A stretch of DNA of 64,000 nucleotides from positions 2,876,769-2,940,768 of the forward strand of contig CM059624.1 in the NCBI GenBank assembly GCA_030435675.1, read 5' to 3'. The stretch's first letter is position 1. Each line of letters begins with the position of its first letter. This DNA is from Steinernema hermaphroditum (Eukaryota; Nematoda; Chromadorea; Rhabditida; Steinernematidae). A program made the position numbers and the translations under genes. Of this stretch, positions 45,736-56,215 are shown in pieces. The notes under the pieces were generated by a model. The model worked only from the letters and a program-made list of their open reading frames with translations, searched no databases and was not told the origin of the DNA.

Positions 45736-46278
45736 TCAAGGCCATATATTATTAATCCACCTTAGCGCTGATATCGTTTCTTCCATATTTTGAAACGGTG
45801 CGAGAAGGTCTCGGAGACCGTCGGCCGACGATAGCCATCTTTTTACTATTTCAATATCCTCCGAAATCCTGATAAGGATGCTTCGAAGTTCAGTTAGGCC
45901 GCTGCATATCTTGTCGATGAGCGGAACAGTGCTCTGAGAGGGCTCCTGATTGGGGATATGGTCTGTTGTTCCTTTTCCTAACCGGATTTTCAGTATATCG
46001 ATTTCTCTTTGCTGCGCTTCGATTTTCTGCTGCTGAGAAGCTACGGTATTTAGCAAGAATTCTGAAGATTCTGAACATGTGAAGGCGGCCGTCGAAAAAA
46101 GAATTTTCTGCACTGAAGAAATATCTGATCGACATGCAGGGCATTTTGGGCTGGATCGGCTGTAGCGATCAAGGCAAAGATCGTGGAAAACGTGCATGCA
46201 GCTAGTGACAACCACATTAGTTGACCCATCCAACCAGTCGAGGCAAATCCGACAGTTAGGACGCTGGAATTCGGGCAT
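45736..46278 (-). CDS. TRAIP-like RING-H2 protein A
   Basis: 180 residues, one exon. RING at residues 9-49: C-R-I-C-L-D-W-L-D, then C-M-H-V-F-H-x2-C and C-P-A-C, giving C3H2C3 zinc ligands. A KILFS word after the RING resembles the segment following the RING in TRAIP/NOPO-type ubiquitin ligases. Residues about 80-105 (QQQKIEAQQREIDILKIRL) are predicted coiled coil. These proteins ubiquitylate targets in replication-stress or signalling contexts; the actual target here is unknown. Paralogous to the next gene, in tandem, but lacking its membrane tail. No introns, unlike most genes nearby. Confidence 0.75.
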   Translation of the reverse strand: MPEFQRPNCRICLDWLDGSTNVVVTSCMHVFHDLCLDRYSRSSPKCPACRSDISSVQKILFSTAAFTCSESSEFLLNTVASQQQKIEAQQREIDILKIRLGKGTTDHIPNQEPSQSTVPLIDKICSGLTELRSILIRISEDIEIVKRWLSSADGLRDLLAPFQNMEETISALRWINNIWP

Positions 46279-46433
46279 CGATGATGATGTTTTTGCGTCA
46301 AACTACTCAATTAAAATGTGCATTATATATATGAAAGCTATGCTAATTATATAACTGGCATCGCCAAAGGGATAGAAGTTTTAGCGTTGCTTTATTAAGC
46401 AATGATCCTGTAAAACATGCGGTTATACATGGC

Positions 46434-47075
46434 TCATTTGTAAACAACAACACCGATGGCTATGACCGATGACAGAATCAATCCAGCTGTTACGATTCTC
46501 TCGAGTTTACGGCGACTTTTCAGTTGCTCAATCTCTAGCCTAAGCTTTGATATGGTTTCCTGGTCAATGGCAGCTTTCCTCAGAAGGGAGACGCATCGGT
46601 TTGCACCCCGCTGGCGTCTTAACTCTTCGAACTCTTTTAGCAAAATGGCGATAGTGCCTTGAGCACCATTGAGCATCTCTTGATGGTTGACGATCATTGA
46701 ATAGACATGGTCCCACTCATCGGAAGAAGTCCCAGGGCTATGTTTTCCGACCTTCATCTCGTCGATGAGCGTTTGCTGTTCCGCGATAATGACATAAGCA
46801 CCGCTGAGCTCCATCTGAAGTTCTTCCTGATCGCTATCGATGGCCGCAGAGAAGTATATCGGGTGGATGGTCGAAATTTCGTTACGACACACAGGACATT
46901 TACGTTGACGATGGCGTTTCCACGCCGCTATGATGCAGGTTGTGTGGAAGACATGCCCACAGTTGCTCGAAGAAGTGCGCGCTCCGCTGTCCAGCCAATC
47001 CAGGCAGATGGGGCAGTTTAACCTTTGCGATTCTTGCATCTCGGTTGATGTGTTTGACGGTTTGGACATGTACAT
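46434..47075 (-). CDS. TRAIP-like RING-H2 protein B with C-terminal membrane anchor
   Basis: 213 residues, one exon. RING at residues 21-63: C-P-I-C-L-D-W-L-D, C-G-H-V-F-H-x2-C, C-P-V-C, followed by IYFS as in TRAIP relatives. Coiled-coil-prone stretches lie near residues 85-108 and 165-190. The last 20 residues (RIVTAGLILSSVIAIGVVVY) form a single hydrophobic helix followed by a lone Lys, a tail-anchor layout that would place the RING on the cytosolic face of an organelle membrane. An AATAAA on the minus strand lies at about 46391. The first ATG was used; an internal Met before ESQRLNCPIC (residue 13) aligns with the start of protein A. Confidence 0.78.
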   Translation of the reverse strand: MYMSKPSNTSTEMQESQRLNCPICLDWLDSGARTSSSNCGHVFHTTCIIAAWKRHRQRKCPVCRNEISTIHPIYFSAAIDSDQEELQMELSGAYVIIAEQQTLIDEMKVGKHSPGTSSDEWDHVYSMIVNHQEMLNGAQGTIAILLKEFEELRRQRGANRCVSLLRKAAIDQETISKLRLEIEQLKSRRKLERIVTAGLILSSVIAIGVVVYK

Positions 47076-47389
47076 TATACAACAAAAATCGATGCTTTGG
47101 GTTCGTTTCGAGACTGTAATGCAATGCTAGGCGAACAAAGTGCCCTCGATCTTTGCATCGGACGTGAAAAACAAAAGCGCCCCCTGCTAAGTGATAAGGC
47201 GCCGCCGTTCCACATTTAGAACGATCCTGCAGTCTTGCATAATCAGGAGCACTTCGAAAGGATAGTCGATGACGCTTTTGTGTGGGTTTTTGCTGCGATG
47301 ACGCGAAGCGCTACTGATACGTGGCACCCCGCGAGCCTCTACATAAGGAAGTTTCCGATCGTCGGGGCATCAGTCAGGAAACGACGACC

Positions 47390-47701
47390 ATGCTTACCGT
47401 CGACGAGCTCAGTAGGCTGCCGCCCTTCTCAGTCGGCCTTTTGGAATTTGGCGTTTTAGAGACAATTTACGCCGCACACGACGTCGACCAGAGTGGCACT
47501 TTGGACAAGGAGGAGGCCCGCAAGGCCGTGATCGCCCTGGGGGAGAATGCGTGCCATCTGGAAAACTTCGACGCTGAGTTCGACAAGATTGCCAAAGACG
47601 GTGTTATCGACGTTGACGGTAGGATATGGTACGAGTGAAATGAAGTGATTGGTTAGTTTCTAGGCTTCATGCACTTCGCCAAGGGACAACACACTCATTG
47701 A
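47390..47701 (+). CDS. Small EF-hand protein
   Basis: Two exons, 47390-47618 and 47664-47701, with a 45-nt GT-AG intron; 88 residues. A canonical EF-hand loop DVDQSGTLDKEE (about residues 31-42) has Asp, Asp, Ser, Thr-backbone and Glu at the calcium-ligand positions. A second, degenerate hand (AKDGVIDVDGFMHF) follows and lacks the usual ligand spacing. Likely a one-site calcium-binding protein. A longer frame upstream begins only with non-ATG codons after a stop, so the ATG at 47390 is preferred. It is the last gene of the island before receptor block R12-R15. Confidence 0.7.
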
Positions 47702-47959
47702 AATCCCTTTACTAATTCATTTTCATTCAATCTGTAATGTTTCAAAGTTTTCTGTGCTATAAGATAAGTAAATGTTTGTGACCTTCATGCACACCAGATT
47801 GCGACAGCTCAGGAGAGAATGGGGTGCCAAGCGATGACCGTCTCGGAATACCCAGGACCAAGTGGAGTGACAACTTCACGAACGTTGCTTTAATGGTTAA
47901 ATCTTGGGTGTGACATAGCATAATACGATTGATTTGACAAATAAATTCAACTAGCTTGA

Positions 47960-49180
47960 TCAGCTTTTCGTTGTCTTCTTGAACAATGAGTGTCCACTCG
48001 ATTCCGCAGATGACGTCGGTTTTAAAATTTTAAACACCTTGAAAACAAGTGCTGCAATCCACAGAACGCTGTTTTTTATTGCTATTCGGTAGTCACCGAA
48101 GGCTACGAAAGCAGCGAAGATGGTGACGAATACCCGAAACTAAAATGTAACCGTCACAGGAATAAAATCACAAAAGCATACACGATCGGTCAATAGACAT
48201 ATTACTTGGACTTCTGTTAATAGCTGACTTACATACAGTATTACCTCTGACCACTGAGAAGAGCTAATGTCAACGTGCCACACAGTACGGATCTCCCTCC
48301 AAGTGGTTAGTAAGCAAGTGGCTGAAGTACATACAATGCAAAAAGTACGTACATAAAAATGACACTTACGGAAAGCCATTATGGCGAGTATATTCGGCGG
48401 AGTACAGTAGATTAGGACTGACTTGAGCATTTTCCTGTGAGATAGGACGATAGAAGAGGTGGCACCTGTGAGGGCGATGTTTTTTCGTATTTTGCTGATC
48501 GCCTTAAAAACAAAAGTCGTACAATATTGTGGTAAGGAAACACAATTCACTCACCAATACATATAATATCACCATGGCTACGTAAATAATGAAGAGAAAA
48601 GCTAACTGAGCTGCCAATACCATGGCAAACACCTTACTTTCCGTGGTCACAAAAAGCTTTACAAGTGAAGGAATGATAAGAACGGAACTGAACGCAAATA
48701 AATGACCTAGTACGGTCATGAGTATCATAGCCCTGAAAGGCTGCGTTGCTTTTCATAATGACCTTCTTGTGGATATACCTTTTTGACGCAAGTTTCCTAA
48801 AGAAAACTGGTTTTGCGTATGTGATGTAAGCGAGAAAGATGGTGAGATTTGAGAAGTAGACATAGCCATATAGAATAAATTCTTGTCCGAAGCAGGCCAG
48901 ATAGAGAATGACCGTTTGAAATGTCGATGGGTGTCTGCTAAAACGACTAGTGTTGTCAAAATGCCGAAACAAAATCTTGCCCATCATAGTACATATGCTC
49001 CGCCGTCACATAGCAGAAAGTGTAGAAGAAGGTTGGGACGCCAAGATTCAAACAGTAGGCTCTTGACAGAGACGGAGGAACCACTCGCACGGACAGATAG
49101 AGGAGTAAAGCACTTAGACTGAAGTTGATGTACTTTAAGATGCTTAAAAGCCACACCACAAGCATTAGAAACTGTGTCAT
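47960..49180 (-). CDS. R12: seven-transmembrane chemoreceptor
   Basis: Exons (gene order) 49180-48993, 48937-48779, 48732-48555, 48502-48370, 48321-48182, 48139-47960; 325 residues. Motifs: VPPSLSRAYCLN, YCTPPNIL, and FGDYR in place of FHDYR; tail HSLFKKT. Intron 1 is the weak point. The position used by relatives has no GT, and reading through gives a frameshift. The only frame-preserving choice is a GTACTA donor seven codons upstream, making a 55-nt intron. Exon 3 is four codons shorter than in R13. Tandem copy of R13 (loop WREIRTVWHVDISSSQWSE in both). If the alternative donor is not used the gene is broken. Confidence 0.75.
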
Positions 49181-50483
49181 TGGTTGAAGCTAACGAATGA
49201 TTTCTGGAAACTCTTATTACTGTTTTACTTTTATTTTTCTGTTGAAAGTGCGCGCACAACAGCCTCGAACGTGAAGAAAACTTGCGGCCACTTATAAAAT
49301 CAAATTCTATAATTGCTTGCCAATAAATACTTTCACGTTAATCATTTGAGGGATGAGAGGTCCGACTGCAGGTAGAGAAAATATCTCACCTACGATGGGA
49401 AGAAGCGTCGGGAATCAGAGTTGCCACTGCGCCTAGACTAACAAGGGAAGGTGCCACAGCCGATGGGGCGGAGATTGAGTGACTGGAGCTTGGTATGGGG
49501 AGTCGAATACACAAGCTATATATGCCCTCAATCGCATTTTGGTTTTGCGCATCATTACAGTATATCTCAGTGGTTTTCCAGTTGATGGCACTTGACCCCG
49601 ATGTAATTCCTATGTTCATGTGCACCTCAATTGTGCACATACGTCCGCTTTTGAATTGATTTCATTAATTAACAGGGGAAGGCACGCAAGCGCCACACGC
49701 CGATCTGGTTGTGGTTGGTTGGAGTTGTTGAGATGTGTGGAACGACCGGTCTAGTGGGGTTCATCTTCATCATCTTACATCCTTTATATGCACAATCGTA
49801 GACACAAAAAGGCGTCTAGTCAGTCTAGACGCCGGAGGGGGACTACTACCCAACAGGAGTGAAGCCATATCTTTGCATGGAGAGGTCAATTCATTTATAG
49901 ACGGCGATCATCTTCGGGATCTTATTTCTCAGCGGTGTGATCCTTGTAGAGCCCCGTCTTCCGACTTCATATTCTGGGAGCATACACAAGGAATGGTATA
50001 AGGTTTTTATTGAACCTGGGACACGAAATACGAGGCATGGACTGGGGCAGAGATGGTTGAAAAAACGGAACATGGGCCGGGCATACCGGCCAGTCATTAA
50101 CCAACAAATGAAGGTTCGCATGTGTCATGGTGTTCAGGATGGTTAGAGTACAAATTGATATTTGGCTAGAGAGGCGAATGCATATTCAGCGTCTAAAGTC
50201 ATCTTGATCACATTTTGGACGTGATTCATTGACATGCGTCTGTCGTCTGGCTCGTTATGTGAATTGCTTATTCAAGGGATGACTGAAACTACGCTGATAA
50301 TCATTAAGTGTGGCCCTGCTGTGATGTGAAGCGGCACTGTAGATGTGTGGTGTCCTGGCAGAGCCCAGTTTGCCTCGTACATCTGAGTGGTCGGTGCTTA
50401 CACAACACGCCGATCACCATTTATAATCCTTTCCCTTTAGTTCTCACGATTGATTTCACAAATAAATCCACAAATTCGAACAT
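49181..50483. other. Intergenic stretch between R12 and R13
   Basis: No gene supported. A 9-bp hairpin with a 5-base loop (GGCGTCTAG...CTAGACGCC) lies at 49811-49833. The remaining open frames are shadows without splice structure. Confidence 0.4.
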
Positions 50484-51715
50484 CTACTTTGATGAACCTT
50501 TTGTTGTCTTCTTGAACAATGAGTGTCCACTCGATTCCTCAGATGACGTCGGTTTTAAAATTTTGAACGCCTTGAAAACAAGTGCTGCAATCCACAGAAC
50601 GCCGTTTTTTATTGCCATTCGGTAGTCGCCGAAGGCTACGAAAGCAGTGAAGAGGGTGACGAATACTCGACACTAAAATATGGCCATCATAGGAATGAAA
50701 GCACAAAAACGTACATGTTCGTTGGATAAACATATTACTTGGACCTCCGTTAATAGCTGAATTAAATACAGTACTATCTCTGACCACTGAGAAGAGCTAA
50801 TATCAACGTGCCACACAGTACGGATCTCCCTCCAAGTGTTTAGTAAGCAAGTGGCTGAAGTGTAATCCAAAAAGTACGTATATAAAAATGATACTAACGG
50901 AACGCCAAAATCGCGAATACATTCGGAGGAGTGCAGTAGATTAGGAGTGACTTCAGCATCTTTCTGTGAGATAGGACGATGGGAGAAGCGGCACCTAAGA
51001 GGGCGATGTTCTTTCGCAATTCAATGATTGCCTTAAAAACAAAAGATGTACAATATTGGGACACATTCCACTCACCAATATATATAATATTACCATGGCT
51101 ACGTAAATAATGAAGAGAACAACTAGCTGAACAGCCATTACCATGGCAAAAACCTTACTTTTCGTGGGTTTAAAAAGGTCCACAAGTAGAGGGTAGTTTG
51201 GAGAGACGATAAGAACCGATCCTAGCGCAAATGAATGACCTAGGATGGCCATGAGTACCATAGCCCTGAATAGCTGCGTTACTTTTCATAATGACCTTCT
51301 TGTGGAAATACCTTGTTGTCGCAAGTTTCTTAAATAAAATCGGTTTTGCGTATGCGATGTAAGCGAGAAAGATGGTGAGAGTTGAGAAGTAGACATAGTC
51401 GTATAGGATGAACTCTTGACCGAAATAGCCCAGATAGAGAACGACCGTTTCAAACGTGGATGGGCGTTTGCTAAAGTGGCTAGTGTTGTCAAAATTCTGA
51501 AAAAAAAAAACTTGCTTGTAATAGTAAATCTGCTCCTGCGTTACACGACAGACGGTGTAGAAGAAGGCCGGGACGCCAAGATTTAAACAGTAGCTTCTTG
51601 ACAGAGACGGAAGAACCACTCTAACGGACAGGTACAGGAGGAGAGCACTTAGAATGAAGTTGGTGTACATTAGGAAGATTCGAAGGGAGATGAAAAGCAT
51701 TATAAACGTTGGCAT
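50484..51715 (-). CDS. R13: seven-transmembrane chemoreceptor with fused exons 1-2
   Basis: Exons (gene order) 51715-51312, 51265-51076, 51031-50899, 50854-50715, 50672-50484; 351 residues. Exons 1 and 2 of the usual plan are read as one 404-nt exon. The former intron is present as 42 in-frame bases that still look like a splice acceptor (a run of 11 T then CAG), translated as VFFFQNFDNTSHFS. No usable donor remains. Other motifs: VLPSLSRSYCLN (Pro of VPPSL changed to Leu), YCTPPNVF, FGDYR, HSLFKKT tail. Closest relative R12. TTTAG lies two bases before the ATG. Confidence 0.83.
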
Positions 51716-52044
51716 TTCTAAAGAATAACAAATGCTTTCTGGAAAAGTTCTTGCTCTTAAGCTTTTATATTTCTATAGTAATTGCGCATGCCCAAAGGTA
51801 AAGAAAACTTCCGGCCAATCATCCAATCTAATTCTACGACGGCCTGCCAATAAATAATCCTACGTTTGCGATCGGAGGTGCTCCCGGTAGTGGAAAAGAT
51901 ATCCCAGCTACGACGGGACGAAGCCTAGGCCACAGGTAATGTCAACTCTAAAACAGCGCCTGTTTATACGCACACCTGACCACATCTGTAAGCACCCTTC
52001 GGAAGATACATGCAAATAACAAAAGCCAACTTTGGTAACAAGGT

Positions 52045-52125
52045 AAAATGCGTCCGTGTGGTCAAACGGGATAATGCCTTGGCTGCCATTTTTCGGGTTC
52101 GGGTTCGACTCCCTTTGCGAACGAA
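52045..52125 (+). repeat. tRNA-like dispersed sequence
   Basis: GTGTGGTCAAACGGGATAAT, then GGGTTCGGGTTCGACTCCC, carries a good B-box (GGTTCGACTCC) at tRNA-like spacing from an A-box-like TGGTCAAACGG. The flanks do not pair as an acceptor stem, so a pseudo-tRNA or SINE head is more likely than a functional tRNA gene. The remainder of 51716-52618 holds no recognised gene. Confidence 0.4.
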
Positions 52126-52618
52126 CCATTTCCAAGAAAGTGTTTCACGCTTAAATTGTGGTCCACTGTTCAGGCTTCAATACAACACGGCGCAAAATGT
52201 GAACTGTTCGTGGGTGACCAAGCATAAAAAACCAGCTGGCATGTTTTCTCACATAATCAGGAGTGAAAATCCGTAGAAAGAGTAGGCCTTTGTTATACCG
52301 TTAACAAGCAATACGTGTTGTGGAAAGACGTCAGGCGTGTTCTACAGAGAAACTATAATAAAGCGGCGGATACAAACTGATTGGAGATTGAATCATCGTA
52401 TCTTGGACAATGCCCAAGATATAATTGTTTATACATCGAAAGCGATTTATGTGTGGGTAGCACTTTGCATTATCCACAGCATTAACTTTTGAAGGGGTTT
52501 TAGGATTTAACCTTTTCTGTGCTAAATTCGAATCTTGCAGCTTTATAGTATCTTTATTTGTTAGCAACCATATTTTCAATTACAAAAAAATGTTGATACG
52601 CCTAGAATATTAATGCGT

Positions 52619-54190
52619 TCAGTTCGCATTTTTGGAAGCGATTTCTGACGTCCTCTTGAAAAGTGAGTTCTCGGCCCATTCAGGTGATGTCAGGTGACTT
52701 TTGATCTTCAACGTCTTCAACACAAGCACTGCAATCCATAAAATGCCGTTTCTTATCGCCATTCGGTAGTCACCGAACGCAACAAAAGCGGTGAAGACGG
52801 TTACGAATGTCCGAAGCTATAAAAGGTCTGCTAGATCAGTAAAGCCAAAAAACGAACGTATTCGGTGGTTATCCATATAAGTTCCACTGACATCAATAGA
52901 TGTGTCAAATAAAACTGTATGCCTGACCATGGAGGGGAGGTTATATGAGGATGCCAAACATTGGTTATCTCTCTCCAGGTTCTAAGTATGCAGGTGGCTA
53001 AGATATAAGATCTGAAGCAGAAGGCTGGTAATGGTACTTACGAAAAGCCAGGATGGCGAAGAGATTGGGAGGAGTACAGTAGATTAGGATTGATTTGAGC
53101 ATTTTCCTGTGGGCTAAGAGAATGGAGGAACTGCTGCTTGACATGGTTATGTTCTTTCGCATTTTGATGATCGCCTAAAATGCGAAACTTTGTTAGTATT
53201 TGAAAGGTATAATAGTTGATCCATGTTTCATGTTTCTTTTTAAAGCAAAACTTCACAATACATGGAGGACCCACCCGCTAGCATGGACCAGCCCTGGACT
53301 CCACCGATCTCCCCAGCCGCGGTCCGGATACCCAAGAAGGCAGTCGGCGACCAACCGAACACCCTCTTTTTTGGCATCTCCCGTCCACTCTTAATGTAAT
53401 TTCTACTTAATCATTAACCATGTTGGTACATGTAAAAAGGTTCCTGAAAGAGTACAACCCCGCGACATAGGGCACGCAGAGAGGAACTCGGATGAGACCC
53501 TTCTCGATTAGAGACCTGTAACTTTCATATTTTGGGCCTTGTCCTGCATTCACTTACCAACACATAGAGCACCAGCATGGCCACATATAGTGTAAGAAGA
53601 ATGAATAGCTGCATAATCATAATGACCGTGAAGCCACTTCCTTCCGAGATCCCAAATGTCGATACGGGAAGGGGATACTGTGGGGCGAAGATACAGACGG
53701 AAACAAAAGCGAATAGATGTCCAAAGCTGGCCAGGATTATCATAGTGCTGAATGGTCCCGTTATAATGCTAGAGCATCCTCGTAAACTACCTCCTTTTAG
53801 CCAGCTTTTTAAAGAAAAATGGCTTTGAATAAGCCATGTAAGCGAGGAAGATGGTGAGCGTCGAGAAGTACATGTAACTATGGAGCGTGAACTCCCTTGT
53901 AAAGTCGCCGATATAAAGAACTGTTTTTTGGAAAGCGGATGGGCGCTTCCTAAATTGAGCACTTTTCTGAAATGTTCCTTAAAAATGGCCCACTCGTGAA
54001 AGAATAGTTGATCCTGCGTTATGCGACATAGATTATAGAAGAAGATCGGGATTCCAAGATTTAAGCAATATGTCCTCGATAGAGAGTGTGGTACGTATGC
54101 AGTCAAGTAGAGAAGAATAGTGCTTATGACGAGATTTGGGTACATGAGGGAATGTTGGACTGTGATCAGAGGGCCTACAAGCGATGACAT
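52619..54190 (-). CDS. R14: seven-transmembrane chemoreceptor
   Basis: Exons (gene order) 54190-53994, 53949-53791, 53747-53558, 53174-53042, 52997-52858, 52816-52619; 338 residues, phases 2,2,0,1,0. Exons 1-3 also happen to form one unspliced open frame, but the spliced reading restores the conserved TM3 (YMYFSTLTIFLAYMAYSKP). Motifs: VPHSLSRTYCLN, YCTPPNLF, FGDYR, tail SLFKRT. The exon-5 loop is TWREITNVWHPHITSPPW. Intron 3 (383 nt) contains a GC-rich 130-bp block with no recognised homology. TM2-TM5 are closest to R4 and R13. Confidence 0.86.
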
Positions 54191-55411
54191 CTCACAGAGA
54201 ACTGGCCAATGAATGATTTCTGGAATTGGTTATTGCTTTATGCGGGCGTATTTTTTCAACACTAAGTAAGGAAGTACCCACGCCAGTGTGTGAAACATCA
54301 GCGCTTCCGGTTAGCCATATCCTGTTCTATGATATGGCACTCGGTAGAAACTGATCACTGATCGACTCCACAGATCTCGGCAGTAGCAAAACCGCATCAT
54401 CTAGCACTTCTTAGAGCAGTTCGAATATCATCAGTGTCCGTACATGTTCTCAGAGCATACTGCCAATTTAGACGACAGACTATCTGCTGCGGGGCGCCTT
54501 TGAAGCGCCTATGTTGCTTAACGCCCAATGCTTTTGTTTTTTCCGCATGCTCAATGCTCAATTTCATGCTTTGTGTCACACCTGTCTGATCTTACCATGA
54601 TGTTTGAAAGTCTAAGTTTTGAAACGTCTGCGTTTGAAAGACCCTGTCTACGTCAACAAAAAAGTAAAAGAAAAACGAAAATACGAGTGTTCGACTAGGA
54701 AGAGGGATAGAATGGAAGAATGGGAAAAAACAGTGTCCTAGAAACTATCGTATTCGCTTTTCTATCGAAGAAAAAACTTATTCGTTGAGATATATTTTTT
54801 GCCAAAGTCATTAATTTAAAGATCAATCGAGTTACCGGAATGAGTTAAGCGGAGGGTGAATGATCAATCAAGCAACAAGGAAAAGAGAGGGAACCTTTTA
54901 CAGTCGGAAGATGGAAGCCATTGAGTAAACTGAAAATGAATTTAAGCTATTGTCTCAAATTGAGAAAGCAGCCATGCCACAACGTCAAACATCAACAGTC
55001 ATAAACATTAATTACACCTTTCAATGTGGTGAGAATCCAACACACTCACGCTAACCTTTGGCGGTTAGATGAGCGACACCGACCAAACTAGAAGAAACAC
55101 CTACTACGCCACCTATGGACATCAACAGCATAATACAATCTTATTGTTTTGTCGTTTGGAATAACAAATTAAGGAGGGAATCGGCTTTCCTTACCTAGAA
55201 GAAGAAGTACTTTCGAATGTGTAGGTGCTTTCAAGGAAAGTAAGCTAGTAGTAAACTAAAAGCATATTTGTATGTTGCACAGAGCCTATGATACGTACGA
55301 TACTCTCGGTGAACAATAATTAATTTCGTTCACTTATTGCACGAATACAAGAATGTCGGATTGGCAGAGGTCGACATGTGTATGGGCGCATTTAACAAAA
55401 TTAAAGGAAAA
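54191..55411. other. Intergenic stretch between R14 and R15
   Basis: AT-rich with no gene or clear repeat until SINE copy S3. Confidence 0.4.
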
Positions 55412-55852
55412 TAAACCCGGCTGCGCGCGAATTCGCGCCCTCCAGGTACTAAAAGCCAATTAGCCTGTAGCCCTGCGGGCGGCAAGATTGGCGCTCATGG
55501 ATAGGGCTGAAGTTGGGGCCAAAAAACTGTAGCCCTGCGGGTAAAAACTGTAAAGTTTCAGGAAACTCAAACCGAAAACACTGCTGGTTACAAAATAGGC
55601 AAAAAATCACTCAAAAACAGTAAAAAAAACTCAAAGCCTAGCAGCACCAGAGAGATAGTGGAAGTAGAGCACTACCACCTCAACTGTCTGTGTGGCTCAT
55701 TGCGAACGTTCTCTGTTTGTAAGCGGGCGGTGTCGGGTTCGGTTCCCCTCGGGGTCCTTATTTTGTGTGGGTGTTTTCCCCGTGCTCACGGAAAAACACA
55801 CACACACACAAACAGACCAACGGACCCGTCGGTTCTCCGTTTATATAGGGGA
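55412..55852 (+). mobile_element. SINE-like element, copy S3
   Basis: Longest copy in forward orientation. It starts near AATAAACCCGGCTGCGCGC and contains CGCGCGAATTCGCGC, a TGGTTACAAAATAGG segment and a C/T-poor middle. It also carries A-box-like TGGCTCATTG (55693-55702), B-box-like GGGTTCGGTTCCC (55735-55747), a CA dinucleotide run (55798-55809) and a GGACCCGTCGGTTCTCC tail ending TATATAGGGGATAT. Near-identical structure to S1 and S2 supports a mobile family. Confidence 0.65.
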
Positions 55853-56215
55853 TATGACTGAGAGGCGCGAGTCACGCCGCGTCACAAAGACGAAGGATAA
55901 ACGTGAAACTGATACAGGAAAGAAACACGCAGGCAGAAGCCACTTTTAGGTAAATCATGCGTGCATTTATGCTCGTGCCATTTTCGAAGGGTGTTTACAT
56001 GGTCACGTGTGCACATGAGACCTGCAAACAACTCTAGCTAAAAGACAAGTTTATCAACATGATAAATCACAACAAATCAACAATAATCGGCACGAATACC
56101 ACATAAGCGAACAACAAAGTAGCCTCTCCTCGTAGACAGTGAAAGGCCACCATTGCCGAGCGTAATTTTAACTAATTGCATGATTTCGTGTTGGTTTTCT
56201 GTTCTCGTTTTGTTC

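Noticed and set aside
53525..54190. A single 221-codon unspliced R14 N-terminal frame
   Set aside because: Although open, its middle part is not receptor-like, while splicing 53950-53993 and 53748-53790 restores conserved TM3 and the array's exon lengths.
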